A DNA stretch of 64,000 nt from Mycobacterium marseillense (GCF_010731675.1 NZ_AP022584.1:3534001-3598000), one strand, 5' to 3'; positions 42,104 through 52,212 are shown, numbered from the stretch's first letter. A program made the numbers and translations. Notes: a model not told the origin generated them from the sequence alone.

Positions 42104-43045
42104 CTAGGTCTCGTCCACCAGTCCCCAGGCCAGCGCGGCGTCGGCGCCGACGGTGTGGCCGGACAGCACGAGATACGCTGTGCGCCATCGCCCTATGCGG
42201 CGCGTGACGCTGACGGTGCCGCCGGCGCCGGGGATCAGGCCGAGCGCCAATTCGGGCAGCCCGAATACCGCGTCGCCGCGCGCGGTGACCCACCCGCAGA
42301 ACGCGGCCATCTCGAGTCCGCTGCCCATCACCCGGCCGTGCACCTCGGCGCGGCACGCGCGGCCGAGCCGCGCGGTCAGCGCGTCGAGCGCCAGGGCGGG
42401 GCTGTGCCGGGTGCGGGCCAGGTGGGCGCTCGCGGGGTCGGCGAAGGTGCCGAATTCGGCGAGGTCCCCACCGCTGCAAAACGATGGACCGTTGCCGCTC
42501 AACACGATGCCGGTGACGGAGGGGTCCAGCTGCGCGACGGTCAGGGCCTCCAATAGCGCCGCTCGCGCGTCGGTGGAGAACGCGTTGTGGCGCTGCGGCC
42601 GGTTGAACGCGACGCGCACGATGTCGCCGTCGCGGTCAGCCCGCACCGGGTCGGCGATGTCGGGCATGCGGGCCGGTCCGCGTTCCTGCAGCCACCGCGC
42701 GAACTCCGGGCCGGACTGCAGCGTGGAATAGCCCAGCGACTCGGCCACCACCCCGGACAGCGTCGGCCCGCCGGTGTCCACCGTGCGCAGCACGTCGTCA
42801 CAGATCCCGCTGGCGCGCGGCCAGCGTCGACAGCGTTCGGTCAGCTCCACCAGGGCGTCGGACACGGAATCGACGGTGACGACCCGGCGGTCGGCGCAGG
42901 CGTCCTCGGTCAGTGTGAAAGTCGCCGCGTCAAGCCAGGTTCCGGCCCGAGCGATGTCGGCGGCCGTGCCGACGGCGACGATCACGCCCGGCGGCGACGC
43001 CGGGCCGTCCTCCGGCGCGCTCGCCAGGTCGACCACCCGGAGCAT
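42104..43045 (-). CDS. Enoyl-CoA hydratase/isomerase with N-terminal extension
   Basis: 313 residues from ATG 43045, three bases after the fadD4 stop, so the pair is probably one operon. The crotonase domain occupies about 130-313 (NGPSFCSGGDLAEF, HGRVMGSGLEMAAFCG and LGLIPGAGGT, which retains a proline-glycine in the second catalytic block). The first 130 residues are not a recognised domain and are absent from most crotonases; a possible second, degraded crotonase-like half. Function: CoA-thioester hydration or isomerisation, substrate unknown. Confidence 0.87.
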   Translation of the reverse strand: MLRVVDLASAPEDGPASPPGVIVAVGTAADIARAGTWLDAATFTLTEDACADRRVVTVDSVSDALVELTERCRRWPRASGICDDVLRTVDTGGPTLSGVVAESLGYSTLQSGPEFARWLQERGPARMPDIADPVRADRDGDIVRVAFNRPQRHNAFSTDARAALLEALTVAQLDPSVTGIVLSGNGPSFCSGGDLAEFGTFADPASAHLARTRHSPALALDALTARLGRACRAEVHGRVMGSGLEMAAFCGWVTARGDAVFGLPELALGLIPGAGGTVSVTRRIGRWRTAYLVLSGHTVGADAALAWGLVDET

Positions 43046-43048
43046 CGG

Positions 43049-44578
43049 TTACACCGAGTACTTCTCGATCAGCCCGTTCTTGTAGAGCTTGCCGGTGTCG
43101 GTGCGCGGCAGCTGCGCTTCGAAGGCGATCGATCGCGGACATTTGTAGTGCGCCAAGCGATCCCGCAGCCAAATCAGCAGCTCGTCGCCGAACGCATCGG
43201 TGGCATCTGAGGGGTCGACGGTCTGCACGACCGCCGTGACGCGCTGGCCCATCTCGTCGTCGGGAACACCGAACACCGCCGCGTCCATCACCTTGGGGTG
43301 GGTGACCAGAAGGTTCTCGGCCTCTTGCGGGTAGATGTTGACCCCGCCCGAGATGATCATGTGGTGGCGCCGGTCGGTCAGGTACAAGTAGCCCTCGTCG
43401 TCGAGATAGCCGATGTCGCCGACGGTGGCCCAGCCGTGCTTGGACCGGGATGACGCGGTTTTCGTTGGGTCGTTGAGGTATTCGAACGAATAGCCGCCCT
43501 CGAAGTAGATCTCGCCGGCCTGCCCGGGCGGCAGCTCGTCGCCGTTCTCGTCGAGGATATGCACGGCGCCGCCCATCGGCTTGCCGACCGAACCCGGATG
43601 CGCCAACCAGTCTTCGGCGGTGATCAGCGTCGACCCGTGCGCCTCAGAGGAGGCGTAGTACTCGTCGATGATCGGACCCCACCAGTCGATCATCTGCTTC
43701 TTGATCTCCACCGGGCACGGTGCCGCCGCGTGCATCACCCGCTGCAGGCTGCTCAGGTCGTACGAATCACGCACCTTCTCAGGCAGTTTCAGCATCCGGG
43801 TGAACATCGCCGGCACGAATTGGCCGTGCGTGACCTGGTGGCGCTGAATGGCATCGAGGCAGCCTTCGGCGTCGAATTTCTCCATGACCACCGTGGTGAT
43901 GCCGCCGGCCTGCGCGCTCATCGACCACACCGACGGCGCCGTGTGGTACAGCGGCGCGGGACTGAGGTAGATCGAATCGGGCGTCATCCAGAAGCCGACC
44001 AACGCCGACATCATGCCCGGCGCCTCGGCCGGGGGAACGTGCGGCAACTCGCGCTTGATGCCCTTGGGCCGCCCGGTGGTTCCCGACGAGTACTGCAGCA
44101 GGTCACCCTCGATCTCGTCGTCGATCGGGGTATCCGGTTGGCCGGCAACGCATTCCGGGTAGCGTTCCCAGCCCGGCAGGCCATCGTCGTCCCGCTCGGC
44201 GGCGATCAGCAACAGTTCCGGCAGGCCGCGCGGCAGATGCTCGCCGAAGCCGGCGCAGGTTTCGCGCAGCGCGGCCGAGCCGATGATCGCTTTGGCGGCG
44301 CTGTTGTCGACGATGTAGGCGGCCTCCGCCGCGGTCAGGTGGGTGTTGATGGGCACGTAGTACAAACCGCTGCGGCGAGCAGCCCACATGACCGCGTGGA
44401 TGTGCTCGTTGTTCTCCATCAGGATGGCGACCGTGTCACCCTCGCGCAGGCCCGCCTGGCGGAATCGGTGCGCCAGGCGATTGGCGCGGGCCTCGAGGTC
44501 ATCGAAGGTGACGACCGTGCCGGACGGGTAGAGGATGACAGCAGGTTTGTCGGCGCCGATATAGGGGCGGATCTGCAT
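43049..44578 (-). CDS. fadD4: Acyl-CoA synthetase FadD4-like
   Basis: 509 residues. Adenylate-forming enzyme that activates a carboxylic acid with ATP and CoA. Motifs: P-loop YSSGTTGRPKG near residue 167-177, YYASSEAHG-like (A5) near 310, and the C-terminal DTGKLYK with the adenylation lysine near 500. Named FadD4 because it is the equivalent of Rv0214, placed near fadE3 as in M. tuberculosis. Acyl specificity unknown. Sits upstream of the 42104 hydratase. Confidence 0.9.
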   Translation of the reverse strand: MQIRPYIGADKPAVILYPSGTVVTFDDLEARANRLAHRFRQAGLREGDTVAILMENNEHIHAVMWAARRSGLYYVPINTHLTAAEAAYIVDNSAAKAIIGSAALRETCAGFGEHLPRGLPELLLIAAERDDDGLPGWERYPECVAGQPDTPIDDEIEGDLLQYSSGTTGRPKGIKRELPHVPPAEAPGMMSALVGFWMTPDSIYLSPAPLYHTAPSVWSMSAQAGGITTVVMEKFDAEGCLDAIQRHQVTHGQFVPAMFTRMLKLPEKVRDSYDLSSLQRVMHAAAPCPVEIKKQMIDWWGPIIDEYYASSEAHGSTLITAEDWLAHPGSVGKPMGGAVHILDENGDELPPGQAGEIYFEGGYSFEYLNDPTKTASSRSKHGWATVGDIGYLDDEGYLYLTDRRHHMIISGGVNIYPQEAENLLVTHPKVMDAAVFGVPDDEMGQRVTAVVQTVDPSDATDAFGDELLIWLRDRLAHYKCPRSIAFEAQLPRTDTGKLYKNGLIEKYSV

Positions 44579-44768
44579 GCGCAGACTGTACCGCCGCCAA
44601 ACTTGACGGGTGTTAAGTGGTGGTCGGCACGACGAGTTTGTGCGTCATTCCCGGCGCGCGGTGCGCGTCGCCAGCCATAATGCAGTCAAGTAGAGCGCCG
44701 TGGGCCGTGGAACCCGACCTTGGTCAGCAACGCGCGGCGGGATACGCGACTCTCGCACGGAGGTGCGC

Positions 44769-45854
44769 ATGACCGCGGAGGATGTCTCGGAGCCTGCCGC
44801 ATCCTCGTTCGCCGTTTCGGAGTATGTCGACGGCATGGAGCGGCTCGTACATGCCATTCAGGAGCTGTCGCTGGCGCGCACCCTGCCCGACCTCCAGCGC
44901 ATTGTCCGCTCCTCGGCACGCGAGCTCACCGGCTGTGACGGCGCGACGTTCGTGCTCCGCGACAACGACAGCTGCTACTACGCCGACGAGGACGCGATCG
45001 CCCCGCTGTGGAAGGGCAGCCGCTTCCCGATCAGGTCCTGCATCAGTGGGTGGGCGATGCTCAACCGCGACGCAGCGGTGATCCCCGACATCTACCGCGA
45101 CCCGCGCATCCCCCACGCGCTGTACCGCCCCACCTTCGTCAAGAGCCTGGTCATGGTGCCCATCCGCAAGCTCGAACCGATCGGGGCGATCGGCAACTAC
45201 TGGGCCAGCCCGCACAACCCGTCGGGGCAAGAAGTCCACCTGCTGCAGGCGCTGGCCGATTCGACGTCGATCGCGATGGAGAACGTCCAGGTGTACTCCG
45301 AGCTGGAACGGCGGGTGCGCGACCGCACCGCCGCCCTGGAGGACGCCAACGAGGAGATCCGCCGGCTGTCGGTCACCGACGAACTGACCGGGCTGAACAA
45401 TCGGCGCGGCTTCTACCTGCTGGCCGAGCAGAAACTACGCGGGTCGCACCACCTGGGCCACAACTGCGTGCTCGCCTTCCTCGACGTCGACGGGCTCAAA
45501 AAGGTCAACGACGAGCTGGGCCACGACGTGGGCGACGGCCTGATCAAAGACGTCGCCCGGGTGCTGCGCACCATCCGGCGAGAGTCCGACATCCTCGCCC
45601 GTATCGGCGGCGACGAGTTCTGCGTGATGGTCACCGAAAGCGACGGCGACACCCCGTCGCTCGAAGAGCGGCTCGCCCTCGCGTTCGAGAATTTCAACAA
45701 GACCAGCGACCGGCCCTACCGGCTCTCGGCCAGCATCGGCTTCGTGCGGTCACCCGTGTCCGACGCCGCCAGCGTGGACGAACTGCTCGCGCGCGCCGAC
45801 GAACTGATGTACGCGGAGAAGAAGGCCAACCCCAATTCGCGGCTGGCGGTCTGA
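44769..45854 (+). CDS. GAF-GGDEF protein, probable diguanylate cyclase
   Basis: 361 residues from ATG 44769 with GGAGG five bases upstream. A GAF sensor domain covers about 25-170, a short coiled-coil linker (LERRVRDRTAALEDANEEI) about 176-195, and the GGDEF domain about 200-355. The active-site GGDEF is intact at 280-284, and the inhibitory-site RxxD (RESD, 271-274) is exactly five residues before it, so the enzyme should make c-di-GMP and be product-inhibited. No transmembrane helix. M. tuberculosis has nadR and Rv0213c at this location instead. No EAL domain. Confidence 0.94.
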   Translation: MTAEDVSEPAASSFAVSEYVDGMERLVHAIQELSLARTLPDLQRIVRSSARELTGCDGATFVLRDNDSCYYADEDAIAPLWKGSRFPIRSCISGWAMLNRDAAVIPDIYRDPRIPHALYRPTFVKSLVMVPIRKLEPIGAIGNYWASPHNPSGQEVHLLQALADSTSIAMENVQVYSELERRVRDRTAALEDANEEIRRLSVTDELTGLNNRRGFYLLAEQKLRGSHHLGHNCVLAFLDVDGLKKVNDELGHDVGDGLIKDVARVLRTIRRESDILARIGGDEFCVMVTESDGDTPSLEERLALAFENFNKTSDRPYRLSASIGFVRSPVSDAASVDELLARADELMYAEKKANPNSRLAV

Positions 45855-45874
45855 TCGAGCAGCCCTGAGCGGGC

Positions 45875-47701
45875 TCAGCCCGCTTCGGACAGCCGCTGCT
45901 TGAGCGCCTCGAACTCGTCGCGGACGCCGGTCGGCAGCTTGTCGCCGACGAACTCGAACCACTCCTCGATCAGCGGCAGTTCCTCGCGCCACTCGGCGGC
46001 GTTGACCGCCAGCGCCTGGGCCACCTCGTCGCTGCTGGCGTCGAGCCCGTCCAGGTCGAGGTCCTCGGCCTTCGGCACGATGCCGATCGGGGTGTCCTGG
46101 CCGCCGGCCTTGTGCTCGATGCGGTCGACGATCCACTTGAGCACGCGGCTGTTCTCGCCGAAGCCCGGCCACAGGAAGCCGCCGTCGGCGTCGCGACGGA
46201 ACCAGTTGACGAAGAACACCTTCGGCATCTTGGACTCGTCGGAGTTCTTGCCCAGGTCGATCCAGTGCTGGAAGTAGTCACCGACGTGGTAGCCCAGGAA
46301 CGGCAGCATGGCCATCGGGTCGCGGCGCACGGTGCCGACCTTGCCTTCGGCGGCGGCGGTCTGCTCGCTGCCCATGGTGGCGCCCATGAACACGCCGTGC
46401 TGCCAGTCGCGGGCCTGGGTCACCAGCGGGACGGTGGTCTTGCGGCGGGCGCCGAACAGGATGCCCGAGATCGGCACGCCCTGCGGGTCGTCCCACTCCG
46501 GCGCCAGGATCGGGCACTGCGACATCGGCGTGCAGTAGCGCGAGTTCGGGTGCGCGGCCTTCTCGTCGGAGTCCGGCGTCCAGTCGCGGCCCTTCCAGTC
46601 GGTCAGGTGCTGGGGGTCGCCCTCGAGACCCTCCCACCACACGTCGTTGTCGTCGGTGAGCGCGACGTTGGTGAAGACGGTGTTGCCGGCCTCGATGGTG
46701 CGCATGGCGTTGGGGTTGGACTTCCAGTTGGTGCCGGGGGCGACGCCGAAGAAGCCGAACTCGGGGTTGACCGCGTACAGCCGGCCGTCCTTGCCGAAGC
46801 GCATCCAGGCGATGTCGTCGCCGAGCGTCTCGGCGCGCCAGCCCGGGATGGTCGGCTGCAGCATCGCGAGGTTGGTCTTGCCGCAGGCCGACGGGAACGC
46901 CGCGGCGAAGTAGTACGCCTTGTTCTCCGGGGAGATCAGCTTGAGGATCAGCATGTGCTCGGCCAGCCAGCCCTCGTCGTGGGCCATCGCCGAGGCGATC
47001 CGCAGCGAGTAGCACTTCTTGCCCAGCAGCGCGTTACCGCCGTAGCCCGAGCCGTAGCTCATGATCTCGCGGGTCTCGGGGAAGTGGGTGATGTACTTGG
47101 TGTCGTTGCACGGCCACGGCACGTCCTTTTGGCCGTCCTCCAGCGGCGCCCCGACCGAGTGCAACGCCTTGACGAAGAAGCCGTCGTCGCCCATCTTCTC
47201 CAGGGCGGCCTTGCCCATCCGGGTCATCACCTTCATCGAGATGACGACGTACTCGGAGTCGGTGATCTCCACGCCCAGCTTCGGGTCCTCGGCGCCGAGC
47301 GGGCCCATGCAGAACGGCACCACCCACATGGTGCGGCCACGCATGCAGCCCCGGTACAGGTCGGTCATGATGGACCGCATCTCGGACGGGTCCATCCAGT
47401 TGTTGGTCGGCCCGGCGCCGCTCTCCTGCTCGGTGCAGATGAAGGTCCGCGACTCCACCCGCGCCACGTCCGACGGGTCGGACAGCGCCAGGTAGGAGTT
47501 GGGGTGCTTCTTCTCGTTGAGCTTCTTGAGGGTGCCGGCCTCGACCAGTTGCCCGGCCAGGCGGTTGAACTCCTCGTCGGAGCCGTCAGCGAACACCACC
47601 CGGTCGGGCTGGGTGAGCTCGGCAACCTCCTGCACCCATGACAGCAGGCCCTGGTGGTTCGTGGGTGCTGTATCCAAACCGGGAATGGTCGCTGAGGTCA
47701 T
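45875..47701 (-). CDS. pckA: Phosphoenolpyruvate carboxykinase (GTP)
   Basis: 608 residues from ATG 47701 with AGGAGA upstream, close to the 606 of M. tuberculosis PckA. Converts oxaloacetate and GTP to phosphoenolpyruvate, GDP and CO2, a gateway from the TCA cycle to gluconeogenesis needed when growing on lipids. The kinase P-loop FPSACGKTN at 269-277 includes the reactive Cys273. Other conserved blocks are PFCMGPLG and FFVNWFRRD. Follows the two GTPase-like genes on the same strand with a 140-bp gap, as in M. tuberculosis (Rv0209-Rv0210-Rv0211). Confidence 0.98.
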   Translation of the reverse strand: MTSATIPGLDTAPTNHQGLLSWVQEVAELTQPDRVVFADGSDEEFNRLAGQLVEAGTLKKLNEKKHPNSYLALSDPSDVARVESRTFICTEQESGAGPTNNWMDPSEMRSIMTDLYRGCMRGRTMWVVPFCMGPLGAEDPKLGVEITDSEYVVISMKVMTRMGKAALEKMGDDGFFVKALHSVGAPLEDGQKDVPWPCNDTKYITHFPETREIMSYGSGYGGNALLGKKCYSLRIASAMAHDEGWLAEHMLILKLISPENKAYYFAAAFPSACGKTNLAMLQPTIPGWRAETLGDDIAWMRFGKDGRLYAVNPEFGFFGVAPGTNWKSNPNAMRTIEAGNTVFTNVALTDDNDVWWEGLEGDPQHLTDWKGRDWTPDSDEKAAHPNSRYCTPMSQCPILAPEWDDPQGVPISGILFGARRKTTVPLVTQARDWQHGVFMGATMGSEQTAAAEGKVGTVRRDPMAMLPFLGYHVGDYFQHWIDLGKNSDESKMPKVFFVNWFRRDADGGFLWPGFGENSRVLKWIVDRIEHKAGGQDTPIGIVPKAEDLDLDGLDASSDEVAQALAVNAAEWREELPLIEEWFEFVGDKLPTGVRDEFEALKQRLSEAG

Positions 47702-47841
47702 CGAACTCTCCTGGATTCGTTGCGTATCGGGCTTGGTGGTGCTCGGTATGCCGTCGCCCACATAATTAAGGACTTGGTGGCGTTAACTACAGGTTATCGT
47801 GAGGAACTTGTCGGGGAAGTCTCGGGCAGGTATAAGCCTTC

Positions 47842-49398
47842 TCACAACAACGATTCAGAAGCTCCCGACGGGTCGCCATCTTCGCTCCTCGAAGCGGGTT
47901 TTTCGGTTTCGTCGCCACCGGCATCTTCGGTGGAACTTTCAGCCGGTTGTATACCCGGTTCTCCGAGTTCTGCACGCACCGCCCGCAGTGCGGCGGTGAC
48001 CGCGGGCATCTCCCGATCCCGCGCGGCCGCGGCGCGCGCGGCGGCCAGGGCGTGCTCGCGCAGTTCGGCGTCGATGACGCCGACGGCGGCGGACGCCTGC
48101 GCGTTCTCGGCCTCGTCGTGGGCCAGCAACGCTTTGCTCAGCACGGACTCGGCGACCAGCACCCGGGTGGCGACCAGTTCCTCGACCACCGACCGCAGCG
48201 AGGACGTCGCGTCACCCGCCCAGCGGTCCAGCAGCGCCCGGTCATGCAGCAGCGCGCGAATGTTGATCACCAGAAAGGTGAGCGCCACCGAGATCGCCAC
48301 GCACACCACGGCCGCGACTATTTCCAGCCCGGGGCTGAGCCGCGAGACCACGCCGCTCATCAGCCGGCTCAGCGTGAGCGCCACCCCCAGACCGAAGCCG
48401 ACGCCCAGCAGGATCATCAGCCAGGTTTCCTGCCGGCGTGACTTCAGCGGCGGCGCCGAGACGTCGACCTCCGGCAGCTTCTCGGCGGCCGGCAGGTCCA
48501 CCGGCACACCCACCGCCTGCGCGACGTCGGCCAGCTGCGTCTCGGTGCCGTCGCTGACCTCGGCCACCACCTCGTCGAGGCGGGCGCGGGTGTGCCCCTC
48601 GAACCCGGACATGCCGGCCCGCGACAATCCCGCCGCGTGCTCCTGCAGTTCGGTGCGCGCCGTCGCGCATCGGTTGCGCGCGGAGTGCGACAACTGCACC
48701 CGGGCCTGCTGGATCTGGCCGCGCAGCGTGATGGTCCGTTCGCTCTTCGCCTGACGCCGCTGCTGCAACGCCGTGCTGCGTTCCTCGCGCAGCGCCTCGA
48801 CCCGCGCGCGACGACCGGATCCCTCGACGTCGCGGTCGAACCGCCGTTTGACCGTTTGCAGGCGAGATTCCCACGCCCGCAACCTGTTTCGCCGGGCGAG
48901 GTCGGGGTCGTCGAGTTGCGCCGAGACGGCGTCGACCAGGGCGTCGACGTCCGGCTCACCGACATCGGGCAAGGCCGCCGCGCCCACCCACGGCACCCGG
49001 CCGTAGCGGGGCGCGTGCGCGGCCAAGGCGTCGCGGTTGGCGGCGACGACCTCACGCCAGGTGCGGTGCACGTCGATCTTGGACACCACCGCGACCACCG
49101 CGTCGGTGTGCTCGGTCGCGGCGCTCAGCAGCGCGCAGTCAGACGCCGTGAGGTGGGCCGCCGCGGACACGACGAACACCACCGCCATCGGCACCTCGCC
49201 GGGTCCCAGATCCGCCGACTCCACGAACTTGTGCTGCGGCAGCCGCCCTTGCAGCGCCGTGGCCACCGCGCTCACCCCGGCCATCCACGGGCCGGTCACC
49301 AGCACCACGTCGCAGCGGTGCACGGCCGGCGGATCCAGTTCCGGCGCGACCGCGGCCACCAACGCGTCCACCTGTGCGATGGGATCGCCGCCGCTCAC
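47842..49398 (-). CDS. GTPase-like protein with membrane segment (Rv0210 homologue)
   Basis: 518 residues from GTG 49398; its first bases overlap the stop of the upstream gene (GTGA). The frame is open further upstream but inside that gene. P-loop region GPWMAGVS (36-43) lacks the lysine of a Walker A motif; the guanine-specificity motif reads SKID (106-109). A long charged helical region follows (about 175-330) and two transmembrane helices at about 345-410. Layout recalls dynamin-like membrane GTPases with lost nucleotide-binding residues. Function unknown. Confidence 0.85.
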   Translation of the reverse strand: MSGGDPIAQVDALVAAVAPELDPPAVHRCDVVLVTGPWMAGVSAVATALQGRLPQHKFVESADLGPGEVPMAVVFVVSAAAHLTASDCALLSAATEHTDAVVAVVSKIDVHRTWREVVAANRDALAAHAPRYGRVPWVGAAALPDVGEPDVDALVDAVSAQLDDPDLARRNRLRAWESRLQTVKRRFDRDVEGSGRRARVEALREERSTALQQRRQAKSERTITLRGQIQQARVQLSHSARNRCATARTELQEHAAGLSRAGMSGFEGHTRARLDEVVAEVSDGTETQLADVAQAVGVPVDLPAAEKLPEVDVSAPPLKSRRQETWLMILLGVGFGLGVALTLSRLMSGVVSRLSPGLEIVAAVVCVAISVALTFLVINIRALLHDRALLDRWAGDATSSLRSVVEELVATRVLVAESVLSKALLAHDEAENAQASAAVGVIDAELREHALAAARAAAARDREMPAVTAALRAVRAELGEPGIQPAESSTEDAGGDETEKPASRSEDGDPSGASESLL

Positions 49399-50489
49399 CA
49401 GGATGCCCCCGGCAGTGACGCGCAGGCCTGCGACCACAGCCGCAGCGATCCGCGGGCGATGTCCGCTCCGCAGGCGCGGTGCAGGTCGCTCGCCGAGGCG
49501 CGGCTGTAGCGCTGCCACCGCACGGCGCGCGGCAGGTGCGCCGACGGGTCGCGCTCCACGTCGGCCGGCGCGGGGCCGCCCGGGTCGAGTCCGGCGGCCT
49601 CGGCCAGGTCCACCGCGGCCGCCATCCGGGCGACCACCGTGTCGTCGCGGGACAGGAACCCGCCGATCTGCTCGCCGAACTCGCCGCCGCCGGCGGCCAG
49701 CGCCTCCAATTCCGCGACGGCCGCGAGCACCCGCTGATAGCGTGCCTCGGCGCCGAGCGCGCCGACCTTGGCCAGGACGGCGTCGACGCCGCTCATGCGG
49801 CACAGCAGGGTGCGCACCTGCGCCCGGGTCCTGCCCTGGCGGATGGCGGCGACGGCCAGCGCGGTGCCGAACAGGTCCAGGGTGTCCAGCAGGCGCTGGC
49901 GCGCGCCGGTGGGCACCGGGCCGTCCGCCGCCAGGAAGCCGGCAAACGAGCCGTCGAGGCACGCGGCGGCCCCGGGCTGCGTGGCGAGCGCGTGCAGCGC
50001 CGCCCACAGCGGGTTGTCGTCGTCCAGCTCGTCGGTCGCGACCGCGAGCAGGCCGACCATCGGCTCCATGGGCACACCGATCAGCGCCGACAGGTCGGCG
50101 CACCGCGCCCGCGCGGCCGCGACTGGCCCGTCGCCGTGCCGGCCCGACAGGTCGGCCTTGTTCAGCACCGCCACCACCGGGTGCCCGGCGTCCGCGATGG
50201 CGTGCGCGTCCTCGGGCTTGACCACCTCCGCGACCACGTAGACGACCGCGTCGGCACCGGGGTCGGGCGGCTTCGAGGTCACCTGGAGGTCCGCCGCGAT
50301 CCCCGAGGCACGTCCCGCCTGCCCGAGGGCGCGGGCCACCGTGCGCCGGCCGACCCCCCGGCGGCCGCGAACCGCCACCCGCAGGGGTGCGGCGGTTCGC
50401 CTCGCGATCGCCGTCACACGCGGGTCGACGAGTCCGTCGGCAAACCGCGCCAGCTCATCGACGAAAATTTGGTGTCCTTGTCCCCTCAT
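49395..50489 (-). CDS. GTPase-like protein (Rv0209 homologue)
   Basis: 364 residues from ATG 50489, matching the 361 of Rv0209; an ATG at 50537 would give a longer form. P-loop GRRGVGRRT (42-50) has arginine where Walker A needs lysine, while the G4 motif NKAD (110-113) is intact. The rest is alanine-rich and helical. It is followed directly by the Rv0210-like gene with a four-base overlap, so the two proteins probably work together. Function unknown. Confidence 0.87.
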   Translation of the reverse strand: MRGQGHQIFVDELARFADGLVDPRVTAIARRTAAPLRVAVRGRRGVGRRTVARALGQAGRASGIAADLQVTSKPPDPGADAVVYVVAEVVKPEDAHAIADAGHPVVAVLNKADLSGRHGDGPVAAARARCADLSALIGVPMEPMVGLLAVATDELDDDNPLWAALHALATQPGAAACLDGSFAGFLAADGPVPTGARQRLLDTLDLFGTALAVAAIRQGRTRAQVRTLLCRMSGVDAVLAKVGALGAEARYQRVLAAVAELEALAAGGGEFGEQIGGFLSRDDTVVARMAAAVDLAEAAGLDPGGPAPADVERDPSAHLPRAVRWQRYSRASASDLHRACGADIARGSLRLWSQACASLPGASW

Positions 50490-50664
50490 ATCCCGCCTGT
50501 TCGGTCCGAATGACCCGATCGCCCCCATCGGTCCCACCGAATGGTGGCATTCACGTCGCCAAGAAGCGAGCCACCGTTAATCAGTTACCAGTTGAAGACA
50601 ACTGTTGGGTATCAATCCGGACCAGGGGCGGCTACATCCGAGGTTTATAGGCCACCATGGACAA

Positions 50665-51429
50665 ATGCATGCGCAGCGCGGGGTGGCGATGTCTGCCGAG
50701 ACGTCGGCCGGGGAATCGGCCCGCCCCGACCAGCGCTATCTGCCCGCGACGGCGTTCCGGTCGCGACGATCCGCCCTGTCCGACGCGCAACGCCAGACGT
50801 GGGAGCGGCGCTGGCCCGAACTCGGCCTGTCGGTGGGCACCCCCGCCGACGGAGCCGTCGGCGACGAGCCGCCGCTGGACACCCGCTCATGGTTCGGCCG
50901 TGAGGCGCCCCTGGTGCTCGAAATCGGTTGCGGCAGCGGTACATCCACGCTGGCGATGGCCAAGGACGAACCCGGCGTCGATGTGGTCGCCGTGGAGATC
51001 TACCGGCGGGGACTGGCGCAGTTGCTGTGCGCGATCGACCGCGACGCGGTGACCAACATCCGGTTGATCCGCGGCAACGCGCTCGACGTGCTGCAGCGGC
51101 TCATCGCCCCGGCCTCGCTGACCGGGGTGCGCGTCTTCTTCCCCGATCCGTGGCCCAAGGCGCGGCACCACAAGCGCCGGTTCCTGCAGCCGGGCACGAT
51201 TGGCTTGATAGCCGACCGGCTACTCCCTGGTGGTGTCCTGCACGTTGCGACGGACCACGCCGGCTACGCCGAGCACATCGCCGAAGTCGGCGCGGGCGAG
51301 TCCCGGCTGCGCCCGGCCGACCCCGACATCGCGTTGCCCATCTCGACCGTTCGCCCGACCACCAAGTACGAGACGAAGGCCCAAGAAGCGGGCAGCGCCG
51401 TCACCGAGTTCGTTTGGCTTAGGCGATGA
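50665..51429 (+). CDS. trmB: tRNA (guanine-N7)-methyltransferase TrmB
   Basis: 254 residues from ATG 50665 (the frame is open to TTG 50605, which is possible but has no ribosome site). Methylates G46 of tRNA using SAM. Motifs: SAM-binding VLEIGCGSGTSTLAMA near residue 84, the TrmB signature FFPDPWPKARHHKRR near 154-168, and TTKYETKA at the C-terminus. Equivalent to Rv0208c. First of a trmB-Rv0207c-mmpL3 series on one strand. Confidence 0.95.
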   Translation: MHAQRGVAMSAETSAGESARPDQRYLPATAFRSRRSALSDAQRQTWERRWPELGLSVGTPADGAVGDEPPLDTRSWFGREAPLVLEIGCGSGTSTLAMAKDEPGVDVVAVEIYRRGLAQLLCAIDRDAVTNIRLIRGNALDVLQRLIAPASLTGVRVFFPDPWPKARHHKRRFLQPGTIGLIADRLLPGGVLHVATDHAGYAEHIAEVGAGESRLRPADPDIALPISTVRPTTKYETKAQEAGSAVTEFVWLRR

Positions 51430-51440
51430 ATAGGCGATGA
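51420..51440 (+). repeat. Tandem 10-base repeat at the trmB stop
   Basis: TAGGCGATGA occurs twice, at 51420-51429 and 51431-51440. The first copy contains the trmB stop codon; the second lies just before the start of the next gene. Confidence 0.5.
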
Positions 51441-51443
51441 GCT

Positions 51444-52154
51444 ATGAGCCTGACTGAAACGACCGCCGCCGGCGCGGAACCCGTTGCGCTGCCGGGCGAT
51501 GACGTGGGGAGTATGGGCGGCTTCTCCCCTCCGGGTGGACGGGTGCTGCTGGTGTGGGACGCCCCCAACCTCGACATGGGCCTGGGTTCGATCCTGGGCC
51601 GCCGACCCACCGCCCTGGAACGCCCGCGGTTCGACGCCCTCGGACGCTGGCTGCTGGCGCGCACGGCTGAGGTCAGCGCCGAACGCCCGGGCGTCGTGGT
51701 CGAACCCGAGGCCACCGTGTTCACCAACATCGCGCCGGGCAGCGCCGACGTCGTCCGGCCCTGGGTGGACGCCCTGCGTAACGTGGGTTTCGCGGTGTTC
51801 GCCAAGCCGAAGATCGATGAGGACAGCGACGTCGACCGCGACATGCTGGCCCATATCGAACTGCGGCGTACCGAGGGGCTGGCGGCTGTGGTGGTGGCGT
51901 CGGCCGACGGCCAGGCGTTCCGCCAACCGCTCGAGGAGATCGCCCGTAGCGGAATCAGCGTCCAAGTGATCGGATTTCGCGAACATGCGAGTTGGGCGCT
52001 AGCGTCGGATACCTTGGACTTCGTTGATCTGGAGGATATCTCCGGGGTCTTCCGGGAACCGTTGCCGCGGATCGGCCTAGATTCGCTACCTGACCAGGGT
52101 GCATGGCTGCAGCCGTTCCGGCCGCTGTCAGCGCTGTTGACCGCGCGTGTGTGA
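51444..52154 (+). CDS. NYN/PIN-like domain protein (Rv0207c homologue)
   Basis: 236 residues, 14 bases after trmB. The NYN domain (about 32-180) has the expected acidic residues: LLVWDAPNLDMGLG at the first strand, DSDVDRDMLAHIE in the middle and VASADGQAF at the third. NYN domains are PIN-like, metal-dependent ribonucleases. The C-terminus, about 50 residues, is conserved in mycobacteria but not recognised. Its fixed place between trmB and mmpL3 may reflect joint expression rather than a shared function. Confidence 0.92.
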   Translation: MSLTETTAAGAEPVALPGDDVGSMGGFSPPGGRVLLVWDAPNLDMGLGSILGRRPTALERPRFDALGRWLLARTAEVSAERPGVVVEPEATVFTNIAPGSADVVRPWVDALRNVGFAVFAKPKIDEDSDVDRDMLAHIELRRTEGLAAVVVASADGQAFRQPLEEIARSGISVQVIGFREHASWALASDTLDFVDLEDISGVFREPLPRIGLDSLPDQGAWLQPFRPLSALLTARV

Positions 52155-52212
52155 CACTGGAAAACCAGTTCGCGGGTCGTTGACGACTAAGACGATCCAG
52201 TAAGGAGCTTGC

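Noticed and set aside
46112..47641. 509-codon open frame on the strand opposite pckA
   Set aside because: Antisense shadow produced by high G+C coding; the minus-strand pckA is a certain gene.
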